A stretch of 30,307 nucleotides of DNA from NCBI GenBank assembly GCA_032718475.1, contig JAUCBJ010005710.1:1-30307 (forward strand), given 5' to 3'. A program made the position numbers and the translations under genes. Positions within the stretch are counted from its first letter, which is position 1; every line of letters begins with the position of its first letter. This document shows positions 21,534-29,424 of this stretch, piece after piece. This DNA is from Nemertoderma westbladi. Its lineage: Eukaryota; Xenacoelomorpha; Nemertodermatida; Nemertodermatidae. Under the pieces are notes generated by a model. The model was given only the letters and a program-made list of their open reading frames with translations. It was not told the origin of the DNA and ran no database searches.

Positions 21534-21636
21534 TGGCTGCAGGGGTATATGGCCTGACCAGGCAGATGGTGATCTACCAATGGCTGGTCAGGAGTAGAGT
21601 GTTCTCATGTCCACTCTGAGAGCACTTCACTGCGAC
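21534..21636 (+). other. 5' UTR structured RNA module 1
   Basis: First of two tandem modules (spacing 110 nt). It starts TGGCTGCAGGGGTA (21534-21547). Helix H1 pairs 21553-21561 with 21584-21592 (9 bp); its loop contains GCAGATG (21562) and CCAATGG (21577). Helix H2 pairs 21598-21607 with 21617-21626 (10 bp, 9-nt loop). It ends with CACTGCGAC (21628-21636). An extra 8-bp helix pairs 21525-21532 with 21545-21552. Function unknown; promoter monomer, translation element, ribozyme and RT-binding RNA are all possible. Confidence 0.7.
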
Positions 21637-21643
21637 CTGCACC

Positions 21644-21760
21644 TGGCAGCAAGGGTACAGGGCATGCATGACCCAGCAGATGAGCTGCAACAGCCAATGG
21701 TGGGTCATGTGCGCCAGAGTAGATATGGGTGATGGGCCTCATATCTGACTCCATTGCGAC
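21644..21760 (+). other. 5' UTR structured RNA module 2
   Basis: Second module with the same parts: TGGCAGCAAGGGTA (21644-21657), H1 pairing 21667-21675 with 21701-21709, loop GCAGATG (21676) and CCAATGG (21694), H2 pairing 21718-21727 with 21740-21750 (one bulged G), and tail CATTGCGAC (21752-21760). Compared with module 1, three H1 pairs and seven H2 pairs changed on both strands and still pair. A weaker H1/H2-like pair of hairpins follows (21764-21770 with 21784-21790; 21802-21806 with 21813-21817). Confidence 0.7.
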
Positions 21761-21774
21761 ACCCACCCTGTGGA

Positions 21775-21969
21775 ATGGCAAACCAGGGTGTGGTATTTGC
21801 CCCGAGAGCTGACTCGGCAAAAAAGCACCCCCCAACCCCCACTATGGATTACATTAGCAATGCGGAGGTCCGGCCACTAGAGGCCAGTGGAATTACCGGA
21901 CACAATCGGCCTCACAGGCGTCAGTTAACTCCTGACCGGCTTTCCTGTCTCACCCCCTACTGGAGATAG
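21775..21969 (+). CDS. short upstream ORF in the LINE 5' UTR (64 aa)
   Basis: Starts at ATG 21775, just after module 2, and ends at TAG 21967-21969, overlapping the open part of the main frame (open from 21929). Basic and proline-containing, with no recognised domain. It could be an ORF1 remnant, a regulatory upstream ORF, or the true N-terminus joined to the main ORF by a frameshift, since the main ORF lacks an early ATG. Evidence that it is translated is weak. Confidence 0.3.
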   Translation: MANQGVVFAPRADSAKKHPPTPTMDYISNAEVRPLEASGITGHNRPHRRQLTPDRLSCLTPYWR

Positions 21970-21985
21970 AGCAGCCAACAATTCT

Positions 21986-24900
21986 TTGAGTCCCTTTCCT
22001 GATGACCTTTCTGGCCCAAACCCTGGGTCACCAGGAAGGACAGATTGTGATGGGGAGAGGGATTCTGGAGTTGGAGGCTACTCTCATGTTCCACCCCGAC
22101 CAACAAAGCCATTGGTGAATCTGAGGCAAGTCACAAGACTAGCCTCAGTAAGCACCCTAACACTCGGGTCCCCAATGCGACAAGGTGAGCTGACTGCCTT
22201 GGCAGATAAGCTTTCTCTTAGCACAGTGGGTGTTCAAGAGCACCGAATGCAGACTGGACAGACTGATGAGGTCCTGATTAAGGACATGGGGGGCGGTTGG
22301 CGACTCGCCCTCGCGTCAGCAGATGATAGTGGCAATGGTGGAATTGGTCTATTGATGAATCCAACTGCACATGCAGCATTGGACAAAATAGACCAAATCT
22401 CTAACCGCATCATCCGTTGCCACTTCTCATGTTCTGGAAGACTGGCTAAGAAGTTTCCTAAGGTGGTTCTGATTGTGTGCTACTCTCCAACTAGTGTTGC
22501 CCCTGTAGAGGAGGTGGAAAATTTCTACCACAATCTACAAGCAGCTACTGATGGAGTGGATCAGCATGCATTCTTAACATTCCTGGGAGACTTTAATGCA
22601 AGTCTGCATCAATCACCTACATCGCCCTGGGTCTATAGCAATAGTGTTAACCGAAATTCTGTCCATCTTCAGGATTTTATCTCTGGAAATGGATTGTTTT
22701 CGGCTGGAACCCAGTTCAAGAAGCGAACTGGAAAGCTATGGACTCATAGTGGACCCAGTGGTCACAAGTCCCTGATAGACCATATTCTGTTTCGTAGGAA
22801 ATACAGGAGCTCTATACGAGACTGTAATGCATTTACACTTCGACCCTTCTCCAGTGATCACCGCCTTATTGTGGCCAAGGTAAGACTTAGTCTGCGTGCT
22901 AGCAGAACAACGAAATCTGCCTTGCCGCTGCATGACTGGTCCTCTCTGTTGCAACATCCAAGTGTGAGATCCAGCTTCACACTACAGCTGAGCAACAGGT
23001 ATGAGGCTCTTGCCTCTGAGGCGGCAGATCACTGTGAGGGCTATACTGCCTTTACAGAAGCAGTTAAGTTAGCAGCTGCAGAAACAGTTCCTGTATACCC
23101 TCGAAACAGGAAAAGGGCCCCCTGGACTGACAACAAAATTCAGAAGTGCCGAAATGACCTTCATAAGGCGCAGAAAGAGTCCCGACTCAAACAGACTACA
23201 GGGGCCAAGAATGCAGTTAAGGCTGCATCTAGGTCCCTGAACAGGCAGTACTCTGCTAATCTACAGGAGCTAATAAACCAACAGGTTGATGCCATCAATG
23301 ATGCTGACGACAGCAGGCAATCATCCCAGGCATGGAAATCGATCAATCTGCTTACTGGGCGGAAAAGCCAACCAACCACCAAGGTTAAGGCTGAATCACC
23401 AGCCGACCGCCTCAATGGTTGGAAAGCCCACTTTGAAAAGCTCCTCAATAATGACAGGGTATTGCCTGATAACTTTATAGAAGTAAAAGTGTCTGAGTCT
23501 GTACTCCCAGATATTCCCATTGGCGATATCTCCTTTGCAGAAGTGAAGGCTTCTGCAAAGAGCATTAAGACCAATCGTGCCAGTGGAGTAGATGGTGTTC
23601 CCCCTGAGGTCTTTAAAATACCTGAGTGTTTAAAGCTCATCTATCCCATCATAGTAGACATGTACCGAACAACAAGAGTCCCACAAGAAATGAAAACAAA
23701 TATGTTGGTGCCAGTTCCCAAGAAGGGCAACCTAACACTCTATGGTTCTTTTCGGGGAATCTCATTGATCTCGATTGCTGCAAAGCTATACAATAGGATT
23801 CTATTAAATCGCATCAGGGATCCCATTGAGAGACTGCTCCGTGGAAATCAGAATGGGTTCCGTAAAGGTCGTGGGACCATGGAGCCCATTTTGGCACTTA
23901 GAAGGATAATTGAAGAGTTATCAAAAAAGAAAGACAGGCATCTGGCTGTTATCTTTGTTGACTTCTTCAAGGCCTTTGATTCAGTCTCTCGCTCACGTAT
24001 GTTCAGCATACTTTCATTATATGGGATTCCTGATGAAATTATTGCAGCAATCAGATCAGTATACGATGGTTCGACAACATTTGTGTCTACTGTTGACGGT
24101 GACACAGAACCATTTGAAGTGTTATGGGGCGTCCTCCAAGGAGACACACTTGCACCATTCTTGTTCATTATTGTGGTTGACTATGTTCTACGCATGTCCT
24201 TAGATCATTATAATGATGATGGGGTGATGATAACTCCACCTACTGGCTCCAGAAGTCGAGGAAATCCTGCCAAGTACCTAACTGATCTAGACTTTGCTGA
24301 TGACTTAGGAGTACTCTCAGAATCATTAGAGGGAGCCCAACGGCTCCTCAGCTCATTAGAACATGCTGCTTCTAGTGTTGGTCTTTTTATTAACTCCAGA
24401 AAGACCAAAATTCTGACAGTTAACTTTGAAAGTCCTCAGCAAGTCTCTGATCGGATGAGCATAAGCTCAAAGGATGGTATGCTTGAGCATGTGGACGACT
24501 TCTGTTACCTGGGATCATGGATCCGGAAGTCAGGTGAGGACCTTCGAATACGTAAGGGAAAGGCATGGGCAGCCTTGAATAGGCTTTCCAGGATTTGGAA
24601 GTCACCGAGAATTAATCGGAAACTTAAGGTCCGATTATTTAGAGCAGCAGTAGTTCCAGTACTCCTCTACGGGAGTCCATGCTGGGCTCTAACTGCTGAG
24701 GACACCAAATCTCTGGATGGCACATTCACAAGAATGCTACGCCGGGTTCATTGTGTCAAGTACAATGCACACATCTCCAACCAGACACTATATAACATTG
24801 GAGGTGTCTCATTGGTTCCCCCAAGCTTGACACTAGAACAAAATCGCCTCCGCTTTGCAGGACATTGCTTTCGCCGTGAGGACCAGCCAGTGCATAATCT

Positions 24901-25072
24901 TGTACTTTGGCAGCCTCATGGAGTGAATAAGCATGGTGGACAGCCCATGACTTTCTTGAGACGCATCTTAAAGGACACTGGCCTTAAAGATGCGGATGAT
25001 CTAGCAAATGTCATGGGTGATAGGGAGTTGTGGCGGTGCAATTTTGTTGACAAGCCGGCACAGCATTCTTAA
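21986..25072 (+). CDS. LINE endonuclease-reverse transcriptase (RTE type), 1028 aa
   Basis: The enzyme that nicks target DNA and copies the element's RNA into it. Residues count from the TTG at 21986. An AP-like endonuclease (about 50-300) shows QEHR (E85), LGDFN (D202, N204), LIDH (D265) and SDH (D291, H292). The first-strand Asn appears replaced (VSTLTL, T59). The RT has NRASGVDGV, SFRGISLISIAAKLYNRIL, motif A VDFFKAFD (658-665), motif B GVLQGD (715-720), motif C FADD (770-773), GLFINSRKTKI and YLGSW. The C-terminus has the RTE-type RLRFAGHCFRR and HGGQPMTFLRRIL. No stops or frameshifts inside. The first in-frame ATG is at 22175 (residue 64), inside the endonuclease; the frame is open upstream only to 21929, so the true start is unclear. 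Confidence 0.93.
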   Translation: MSPFPDDLSGPNPGSPGRTDCDGERDSGVGGYSHVPPRPTKPLVNLRQVTRLASVSTLTLGSPMRQGELTALADKLSLSTVGVQEHRMQTGQTDEVLIKDMGGGWRLALASADDSGNGGIGLLMNPTAHAALDKIDQISNRIIRCHFSCSGRLAKKFPKVVLIVCYSPTSVAPVEEVENFYHNLQAATDGVDQHAFLTFLGDFNASLHQSPTSPWVYSNSVNRNSVHLQDFISGNGLFSAGTQFKKRTGKLWTHSGPSGHKSLIDHILFRRKYRSSIRDCNAFTLRPFSSDHRLIVAKVRLSLRASRTTKSALPLHDWSSLLQHPSVRSSFTLQLSNRYEALASEAADHCEGYTAFTEAVKLAAAETVPVYPRNRKRAPWTDNKIQKCRNDLHKAQKESRLKQTTGAKNAVKAASRSLNRQYSANLQELINQQVDAINDADDSRQSSQAWKSINLLTGRKSQPTTKVKAESPADRLNGWKAHFEKLLNNDRVLPDNFIEVKVSESVLPDIPIGDISFAEVKASAKSIKTNRASGVDGVPPEVFKIPECLKLIYPIIVDMYRTTRVPQEMKTNMLVPVPKKGNLTLYGSFRGISLISIAAKLYNRILLNRIRDPIERLLRGNQNGFRKGRGTMEPILALRRIIEELSKKKDRHLAVIFVDFFKAFDSVSRSRMFSILSLYGIPDEIIAAIRSVYDGSTTFVSTVDGDTEPFEVLWGVLQGDTLAPFLFIIVVDYVLRMSLDHYNDDGVMITPPTGSRSRGNPAKYLTDLDFADDLGVLSESLEGAQRLLSSLEHAASSVGLFINSRKTKILTVNFESPQQVSDRMSISSKDGMLEHVDDFCYLGSWIRKSGEDLRIRKGKAWAALNRLSRIWKSPRINRKLKVRLFRAAVVPVLLYGSPCWALTAEDTKSLDGTFTRMLRRVHCVKYNAHISNQTLYNIGGVSLVPPSLTLEQNRLRFAGHCFRREDQPVHNLVLWQPHGVNKHGGQPMTFLRRILKDTGLKDADDLANVMGDRELWRCNFVDKPAQHS

Positions 25073-25113
25073 AAATGCAGCTGCAATGCAGCATGCCGAT
25101 CCTAGTAGTAGTA
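25073..25113 (+). other. LINE 3' UTR and TAG-repeat tail
   Basis: Forty-one bp shared by all four copies: the palindrome TGCAGCTGCA, a potential GCTGCA-A-TGCAGC hairpin, GCATGCCGAT, and 2-4 TAG repeats. In RTE-type elements the 3' end is recognised by the RT to start target-primed synthesis; conservation here agrees with that role. Confidence 0.8.
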
Positions 25114-25123
25114 GTTTGGAAGT
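25114..25123. repeat. 10-bp target-site duplication of the full-length LINE, right
   Basis: GTTTGGAAGT, second copy; LINE-D coding sequence (LEVGLPP) resumes from here. Confidence 0.9.
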
Positions 25124-25505
25124 AGGATTGCCCCCCGTTGACTCATTATGTCAATTCCGCCCGGAAACAATTTGTTGTTAAATACAGTACAGTTAATGAT
25201 TCAGATGTCCCTTATGTGTCAATCCTAAAGTTATGTAGGGACTACAATACTCCCGGTTATGCTCTCCTTGTGAAATCTAAAAATTATAATAACTCTGACC
25301 CTCTACATTCAATACGTAATGGAGTATTAGATAAACCTGACTCTGCTACAAAATTTGTAACTTATAGAACTATTTTTAACCCTAGATTGAAACCCGTTGA
25401 AATTTACATTTCCTTTGATAAATATCTATTCCAGATTATCTATATTATCAGATTATCAGATTATCTACAGATTATCTAGGCTTCGCTTGATGTCCCACAA
25501 CTTAC

Positions 25506-25611
25506 GTATCGAGACCGAACGTTGGATTAGGTTACCACCCGAATGTAGGGTTTGTAGTGTATCGAGACCGAACGTTGGAGTAGGTTACCACCCGAATGTA
25601 GGGTTTGTAGT
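25506..25611 (+). repeat. 53-bp tandem duplication in LINE-D
   Basis: Two copies (25506-25558 and 25559-25611) with one mismatch (GGATTAGG versus GGAGTAGG). Fifty-three is not a multiple of 3, so the duplication shifts the frame at the Cys motif. Confidence 0.95.
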
Positions 25612-25795
25612 TGCGATAGTGAATCAATACAGGATGAGCCTCACATTTATTTTGAATTGCATTTTAACTAAGAAGTTAAGAGAACGTTTTGGCCATTTAA
25701 AGTTTGATAACATTGGTGTATTTTTCACAGAGAACGATTTAAAGGAGGTATGTAGATTTATATTTTGTGCTTTATCGTATTATACAGTTAATTAA

Positions 25796-26209
25796 TTAAT
25801 ATAAAACCTACGATTCAGTAAATATTATGTACATATTATTATAAATGGTCAAATTAACAGGGCATTTTAGGATAATATTGTTTTAAGTTTTTGATGTATG
25901 TCTGATGAAAATTTATAGTTAATTTATAGTTAGTTTGTGTCGCATATTCTTTTGAATGTTAATTATGACAATATACTACTACTACTATTAACTTGTAGCA
26001 ATTATTGATGTACCTACCAATTGTTCAAGAAGAAAGTGATGAATTATTTACATTAAATGAAACAAAAACACTTGTTTCCTATAAATAACGTTATAGGAAA
26101 CAACTTGTTTCCTATAACTGAAGTTATACGAAACAAGTATTAAAATGATAAAATAAAAGAGAAGTCAAAATTCCGAACAGCCACTCGACAAATTTATTTT
26201 GAAGCTAAC
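25796..26209. other. AT-rich non-coding DNA with a hairpin pair
   Basis: No gene. Two consecutive palindromes share the word TTGTTTCCTATAA. The first pairs 26073-26084 with 26091-26102 (12 bp). The second pairs 26103-26119 with 26122-26138 (17 bp, one mismatch, 2-nt loop). They look like duplicated units of a small palindromic repeat. Confidence 0.75.
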
Positions 26210-26227
26210 AAAAAAATTTTACTAAAA
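26210..26227 (-). terminator. Pol III terminator of tRNA-Gly
   Basis: Downstream of the tRNA on the minus strand there is a T4 (plus-strand AAAA at 26224-26227), then a T7 (26210-26216). Runs of four or more T end Pol III transcription. Confidence 0.8.
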
Positions 26228-26231
26228 GTTT

Positions 26232-26302
26232 GCGTCGTCCGAGAGTCGAACTCGGGTCTATTGCTTGGAAGGCAACAATGATAACCACTACACTAACGAC
26301 GC
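26232..26302 (-). tRNA. tRNA-Gly (anticodon TCC)
   Basis: A complete 71-nt cloverleaf on the minus strand. Acceptor stem GCGTCGT pairs with ACGACGC. The D arm has A-box sequence (TAGTGTAGTGG). Anticodon stem GTTGC/GCAAT encloses loop CTTCCAA with anticodon TCC (plus-strand GGA at 26267-26269). T arm is CCGAG-TTCGACT-CTCGG with B box. No intron and no encoded CCA, as in eukaryotic nuclear tRNAs. All stems pair fully, so it is probably functional rather than a SINE relic. It decodes GGA, and GGG by wobble. Confidence 0.96.
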
Positions 26303-26408
26303 CTGAGGGATTAATCCTCAATTTTTCATACCGTAGAAAAAATATAATGTATCAAGCAGAGCTAAACAACTGTGTTATATCATTGTCCTCTTATCTTTAT
26401 TCAAGCGC

Positions 26409-26847
26409 CTGGACCCCCCCCCCCCCCCCCCCCTCCCAAAAAAATTATATTTCGACAAATCTTAATGAGATTGCATGAAATTTAAAACTGAAATGGCTTC
26501 ACCCCTGTTCCTCCGTGGGAGAGCCATAAAAAAAAGAATTTGGTTGCGAAATAGAACGAAATTTAGATTGTGTTCCATATTTGGAATCTTTACATATGGC
26601 CAGCTTTCCATTGGTTCCAACAAAAATAACTGTAAGGTTGAATAATAACTGCAGTGTAACTTGGTTAAATATAGCCGGAGACCACCTTTTTCAAACGCTT
26701 GTAGTTAAAGATTGAAAGAAAAATATAATTTCTGGCTCACCACACCGTGGAGGTGGGGAGGTGAAACTATCTCTGTTTCAAAATAAGATTTGTTGAAAAA
26801 GGAGTGGAGGGGTGGGGGGGGGGGGGGGGGGGGGGGGGGGGGTCCAG
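26409..26847. mobile_element. inverted-repeat element with C-run/G-run ends (~440 bp)
   Basis: Starts CTGGAC plus a 20-bp C run (26414-26433) and ends with a 29-bp G run (26814-26842) plus TCCAG, so the ends are inverted repeats. A second matched pair lies inside: TTCACCCCTGTTCCTCCGTG near 26498 against the complement of the stretch at 26732-26765 (both include TTCACC, CCTCC, GTGG and GAGCC). No coding capacity and no clear target duplication. Probably a MITE-like element. Confidence 0.6.
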
Positions 26848-28100
26848 ATATCTGAATTCCGAAATTATATTCATGAACATGGTGTAGGCCCTAGTTAGTG
26901 CCTACCGGTACTGCATAAGACTAGACTAGTGTAATTAGAATATGGCATGATAAAAAATATACTTCAAAATATAACAAGACATATATAACACTTTTTTTTG
27001 TAGCTGTAGGACAAAAACTTTTTTTTGTAGCTGTAGGACAAACAGCAGTATGAGTTTTTATGGAATTTATATAGATAGATGTTATACAAATTTTTATGTA
27101 CGGAGGTTTTAATTGGTTTTTAGGAGGCAAATGTAGGCCTAGTTCTATAATTATTTAACGAGCTGAGGTAATTCTTCTAGAAGTCGAGCAAACAAAGGGT
27201 TGACTTATATTTAGGCGTCATATCGAAGAATTCAAACACACATAGTTGCTTTGCTATATCTGTGCTGTAGCACACAGATTCTAAATCAGTTGTATTCTTG
27301 GTTCTATTTAAAGTCGACCACATTATCACATATATTACTATAACTGGGAATATTCAATATGATTGTGGGTCGAGCCACAAAGTCTATATGAGTCTTTGCA
27401 TGGCGTTTATACACACAGATAGACATTTTATTATCCTTTATCGGCTGCCAGGGGGCGAATGCACCGGTCCATTAGTTGTACTGCTACGCAAAGGGTCATC
27501 TAGACATCGTGATGCGCGAAATACGTTTTATAAATTACATAATAGATGACTCCCCCCCCCCCCCCCCACCCCCCCCCCCTACCCCCACCCACCCGGCTTT
27601 TTACTATGTGATACATGTTATTATTCCCCACTGTCATTGTGACATATTGTAGGCCTACTTGGTACGGGAATTTTGCACTACACTGATGGCCCTTTCATTC
27701 TAGACATCAAAGGCTAAAGCAGATACTGTAGGGTAGATACATAACTACCTAGCAACTCTTGTACTCTTGCGTTAAGTTTTATAATGAACATTAATAATAA
27801 TTAAGATCCTTTGTTAGGGTAATTGTATAGTTTCCCAATGTGGGAACAGCTGGTCAAATAATCTTTCATCTTATATCCGTATTGCATCTTAAAGAACTTA
27901 AAAGAAAAATGCATGACTAGAGTATATTTATTACTTAAAGAAGAGATTATATCAATTAGCCAGATACATGTAGTCGGTCATTGAGTGTTTCGCTACGCTA
28001 CATTCGACACTGAAATAATAAAGTTTTTAAATATAAGAAAATAGTTTATTGCGAATGACACGTTTTGCAGCACTTGTATTTATTCCGATTATTTAAAACC
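26848..28100. other. non-coding DNA with small repeats
   Basis: Contains TGCCTACCGGTACTG (26899-26913, also at 5059), a 24-bp tandem duplication ending GTAGCTGTAGGACAAA (about 26991-27042), TAGGCCTA words (27134-27141, 27650-27657) and a C-rich tract (27552-27594). The frame 27298-27549 carries no recognisable domain. Confidence 0.5.
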
Positions 28101-28200
28101 ATGTTCAAGAATCGATATAATATTGAGTGTCTCCTAATTGCTGTAGCATCCCTAATTGGGATTTGTGTTGGAGCAGAAATCGCAACTGGTACTAATAAGG
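28101..28200 (+). CDS. possible first exon with signal peptide
   Basis: ATG at 28101 has A at -3. It opens a frame starting MFKNRYNIE followed by a hydrophobic stretch (LLIAVASLIGICVGA) typical of a signal peptide. The frame meets a good splice donor GTAAGA at 28201 and, if not spliced, stops at 28242-28244. No downstream exon is recognisable within the window, so this could be chance. Confidence 0.3.
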
Positions 28201-28440
28201 GTAAGAGGGGCAAGACAATGGGAACTTATTTTCCCGTGTTTTAATTTAAATATTTTTGAAATTGGATGAATAAAGGGTCTTCTTTCCGGCTAATTATCTC
28301 TATCAATATTTAAAATATTTTAATGCCATTTCTCGAGTCCCTGTAACATCTAGGACTAGCGATCCATCCCTCTCCAACACAACACTTCCACGGTGAAAGA
28401 CCATCATTTGAAATGATAATTCATCTGTAATACTGTAGCG
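28201..28440. other. non-coding spacer
   Basis: Would be intron if the exon at 28101-28200 is real. No other feature seen. Confidence 0.4.
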
Positions 28441-29372
28441 GTAGAACGAACTTAGTTCCAATCGAGGCGAACTTAGTTCCAATCGAGGCGAACTTAGTTC
28501 CAATTGAAACGAATTTAGTTCCAAAAATAAAATTTATAAAGCGAACTTAGTTCCAATCGAGGCGAACTCAGTTCCAATCGAGGCGAACTTAGTTCCAATC
28601 GAGGCGAATTTAGTTCCAATCGAGGCGAACTTAGTTCCAAAATAGATTTATAAAGCGAACTTAGTTCCAATCGAGGCGAACTAAGTTCCAAAATAAAATT
28701 TATAAAGCGAACTTAGTTCCAATCGAGGCGAACTTAGTTCCAAAATAAAATTTATAAAGCGAACTTAGTTCCAATCGAGGCGAACTAAGTTCCAAAATAA
28801 AATTTATAAAGCGAACTTAGTTCCAATCGAGGCGAACTAAGTTCCAAAATAAAATTTATAAAGCGAACTTAGTTCCAATCGAGGCGAACTCAGTTCCAAT
28901 CGAGGGCGAACTTAGTTCCAATCGAGGCGAATTTAGTTCCAATCGAGGCGAACTAGTTCCAAAATAGAATTTATAAAGCGAACTTAGTTCCAATCGAGGC
29001 GAACTAAGTTCCAAAATAAAATTTATAAGCGAACTTAGTTCCAATCGAGGCGAACTAAGTTCCAAAATAAAATTTATAAAGCGAACTTAGTTCCAATCGA
29101 GGCGAACTAAGTTCCAAAATAAAATTTATAAAGCGAACTTAGTTCCAATCGAGGCGAACTAAGTTCCAAAATAAAATTTATAAAGCGAACTTAGTTCCAA
29201 TCGAGGCGAACGAAGTTCCAAATAAAATTTATAAAGCGAACTTAGTTCCAATCGAGGCGAACTAAGTTCCAAAATAAAATTTATAAAGCGAACTTAGTTC
29301 CAATCGAGGCGAACTTAGTTCCAATCAAGGCGAACTTAGTTCCAATCGAGGCGAATTTAGTTCCAATCGTTT
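28441..29372. repeat. composite satellite, 21-bp and 31-bp units
   Basis: A 21-bp unit (gaacttagttccaatcgagg plus c) and a 31-bp unit (gcgaactaagttcc followed by aaaataaaatttataaa) alternate, making a regular 52-bp higher-order repeat in the middle. Runs of the 21-bp unit alone lie at both ends. Each unit has the near-palindrome GAACTWAGTTC, with T at the centre in one unit and A in the other. On the minus strand the 21-bp unit reads LELSSPR, a 7-residue repeat without stops, but the 31-bp unit breaks it, so a real protein is unlikely. Confidence 0.95.
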
Positions 29373-29424
29373 ATGTTTATGGCCTACACTGGTAAGAATG
29401 GACTATGTCATCGATGCGTGGTAG

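Larger units (their letters stand above)
21347..25113 (+). mobile_element. full-length RTE-type LINE (3767 bp)
   Basis: A complete non-LTR retrotransposon inserted in LINE-D with a 10-bp target-site duplication. Order: a structured 5' UTR of about 0.6 kb (21347-21985), one long endonuclease-RT ORF, and a 41-bp 3' end with the TGCAGCTGCA palindrome, GCAGCATGCCGATCC and TAG repeats. The single ORF, very short 3' UTR, microsatellite tail and C-terminal RLRFAGHCFRR / GGQPMTFLRRILKDTG motifs fit the RTE group. Three other copies in this window are 5'-truncated. Low divergence among copies suggests recent activity. Confidence 0.9.
25114..25795 (+). pseudogene. LINE-D, 3' part (C-terminal domain)
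   Basis: Continuation of LINE-D after the RTE insertion. It reads LEVGLPP from the duplication and then, frame-shifted, LTHYVNSARKQFVVKYS, LKLCRDYNTPGYALL and TKFVTYRTIFNPRLKP. After an expanded CAGATTATC stretch (25434-25477) with a stop comes RLRLMSHNLRIETERW. A 53-bp tandem duplication then precedes the zinc-knuckle-like CRVCSCD...EPHFILNC. The ORF ends at TAA 25793-25795. Inactive. Confidence 0.85.

Noticed and set aside
21605-21835. Minus-strand 76-aa frame in the LINE 5' UTR
   Set aside because: No motif; explained by the GC-richer structured UTR.
26103-26138. loxP-like palindrome (ATAACT...AGTTATACGAA)
   Set aside because: Only a short core resembles loxP. The arms and spacer differ, and the neighbouring palindrome explains it as a local repeat.
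28441-29372. Regularly spaced repeats suggesting a CRISPR array
   Set aside because: The sequences between the repeated cores are themselves identical copies, not unique spacers, and the setting is an animal genome. It is a satellite.
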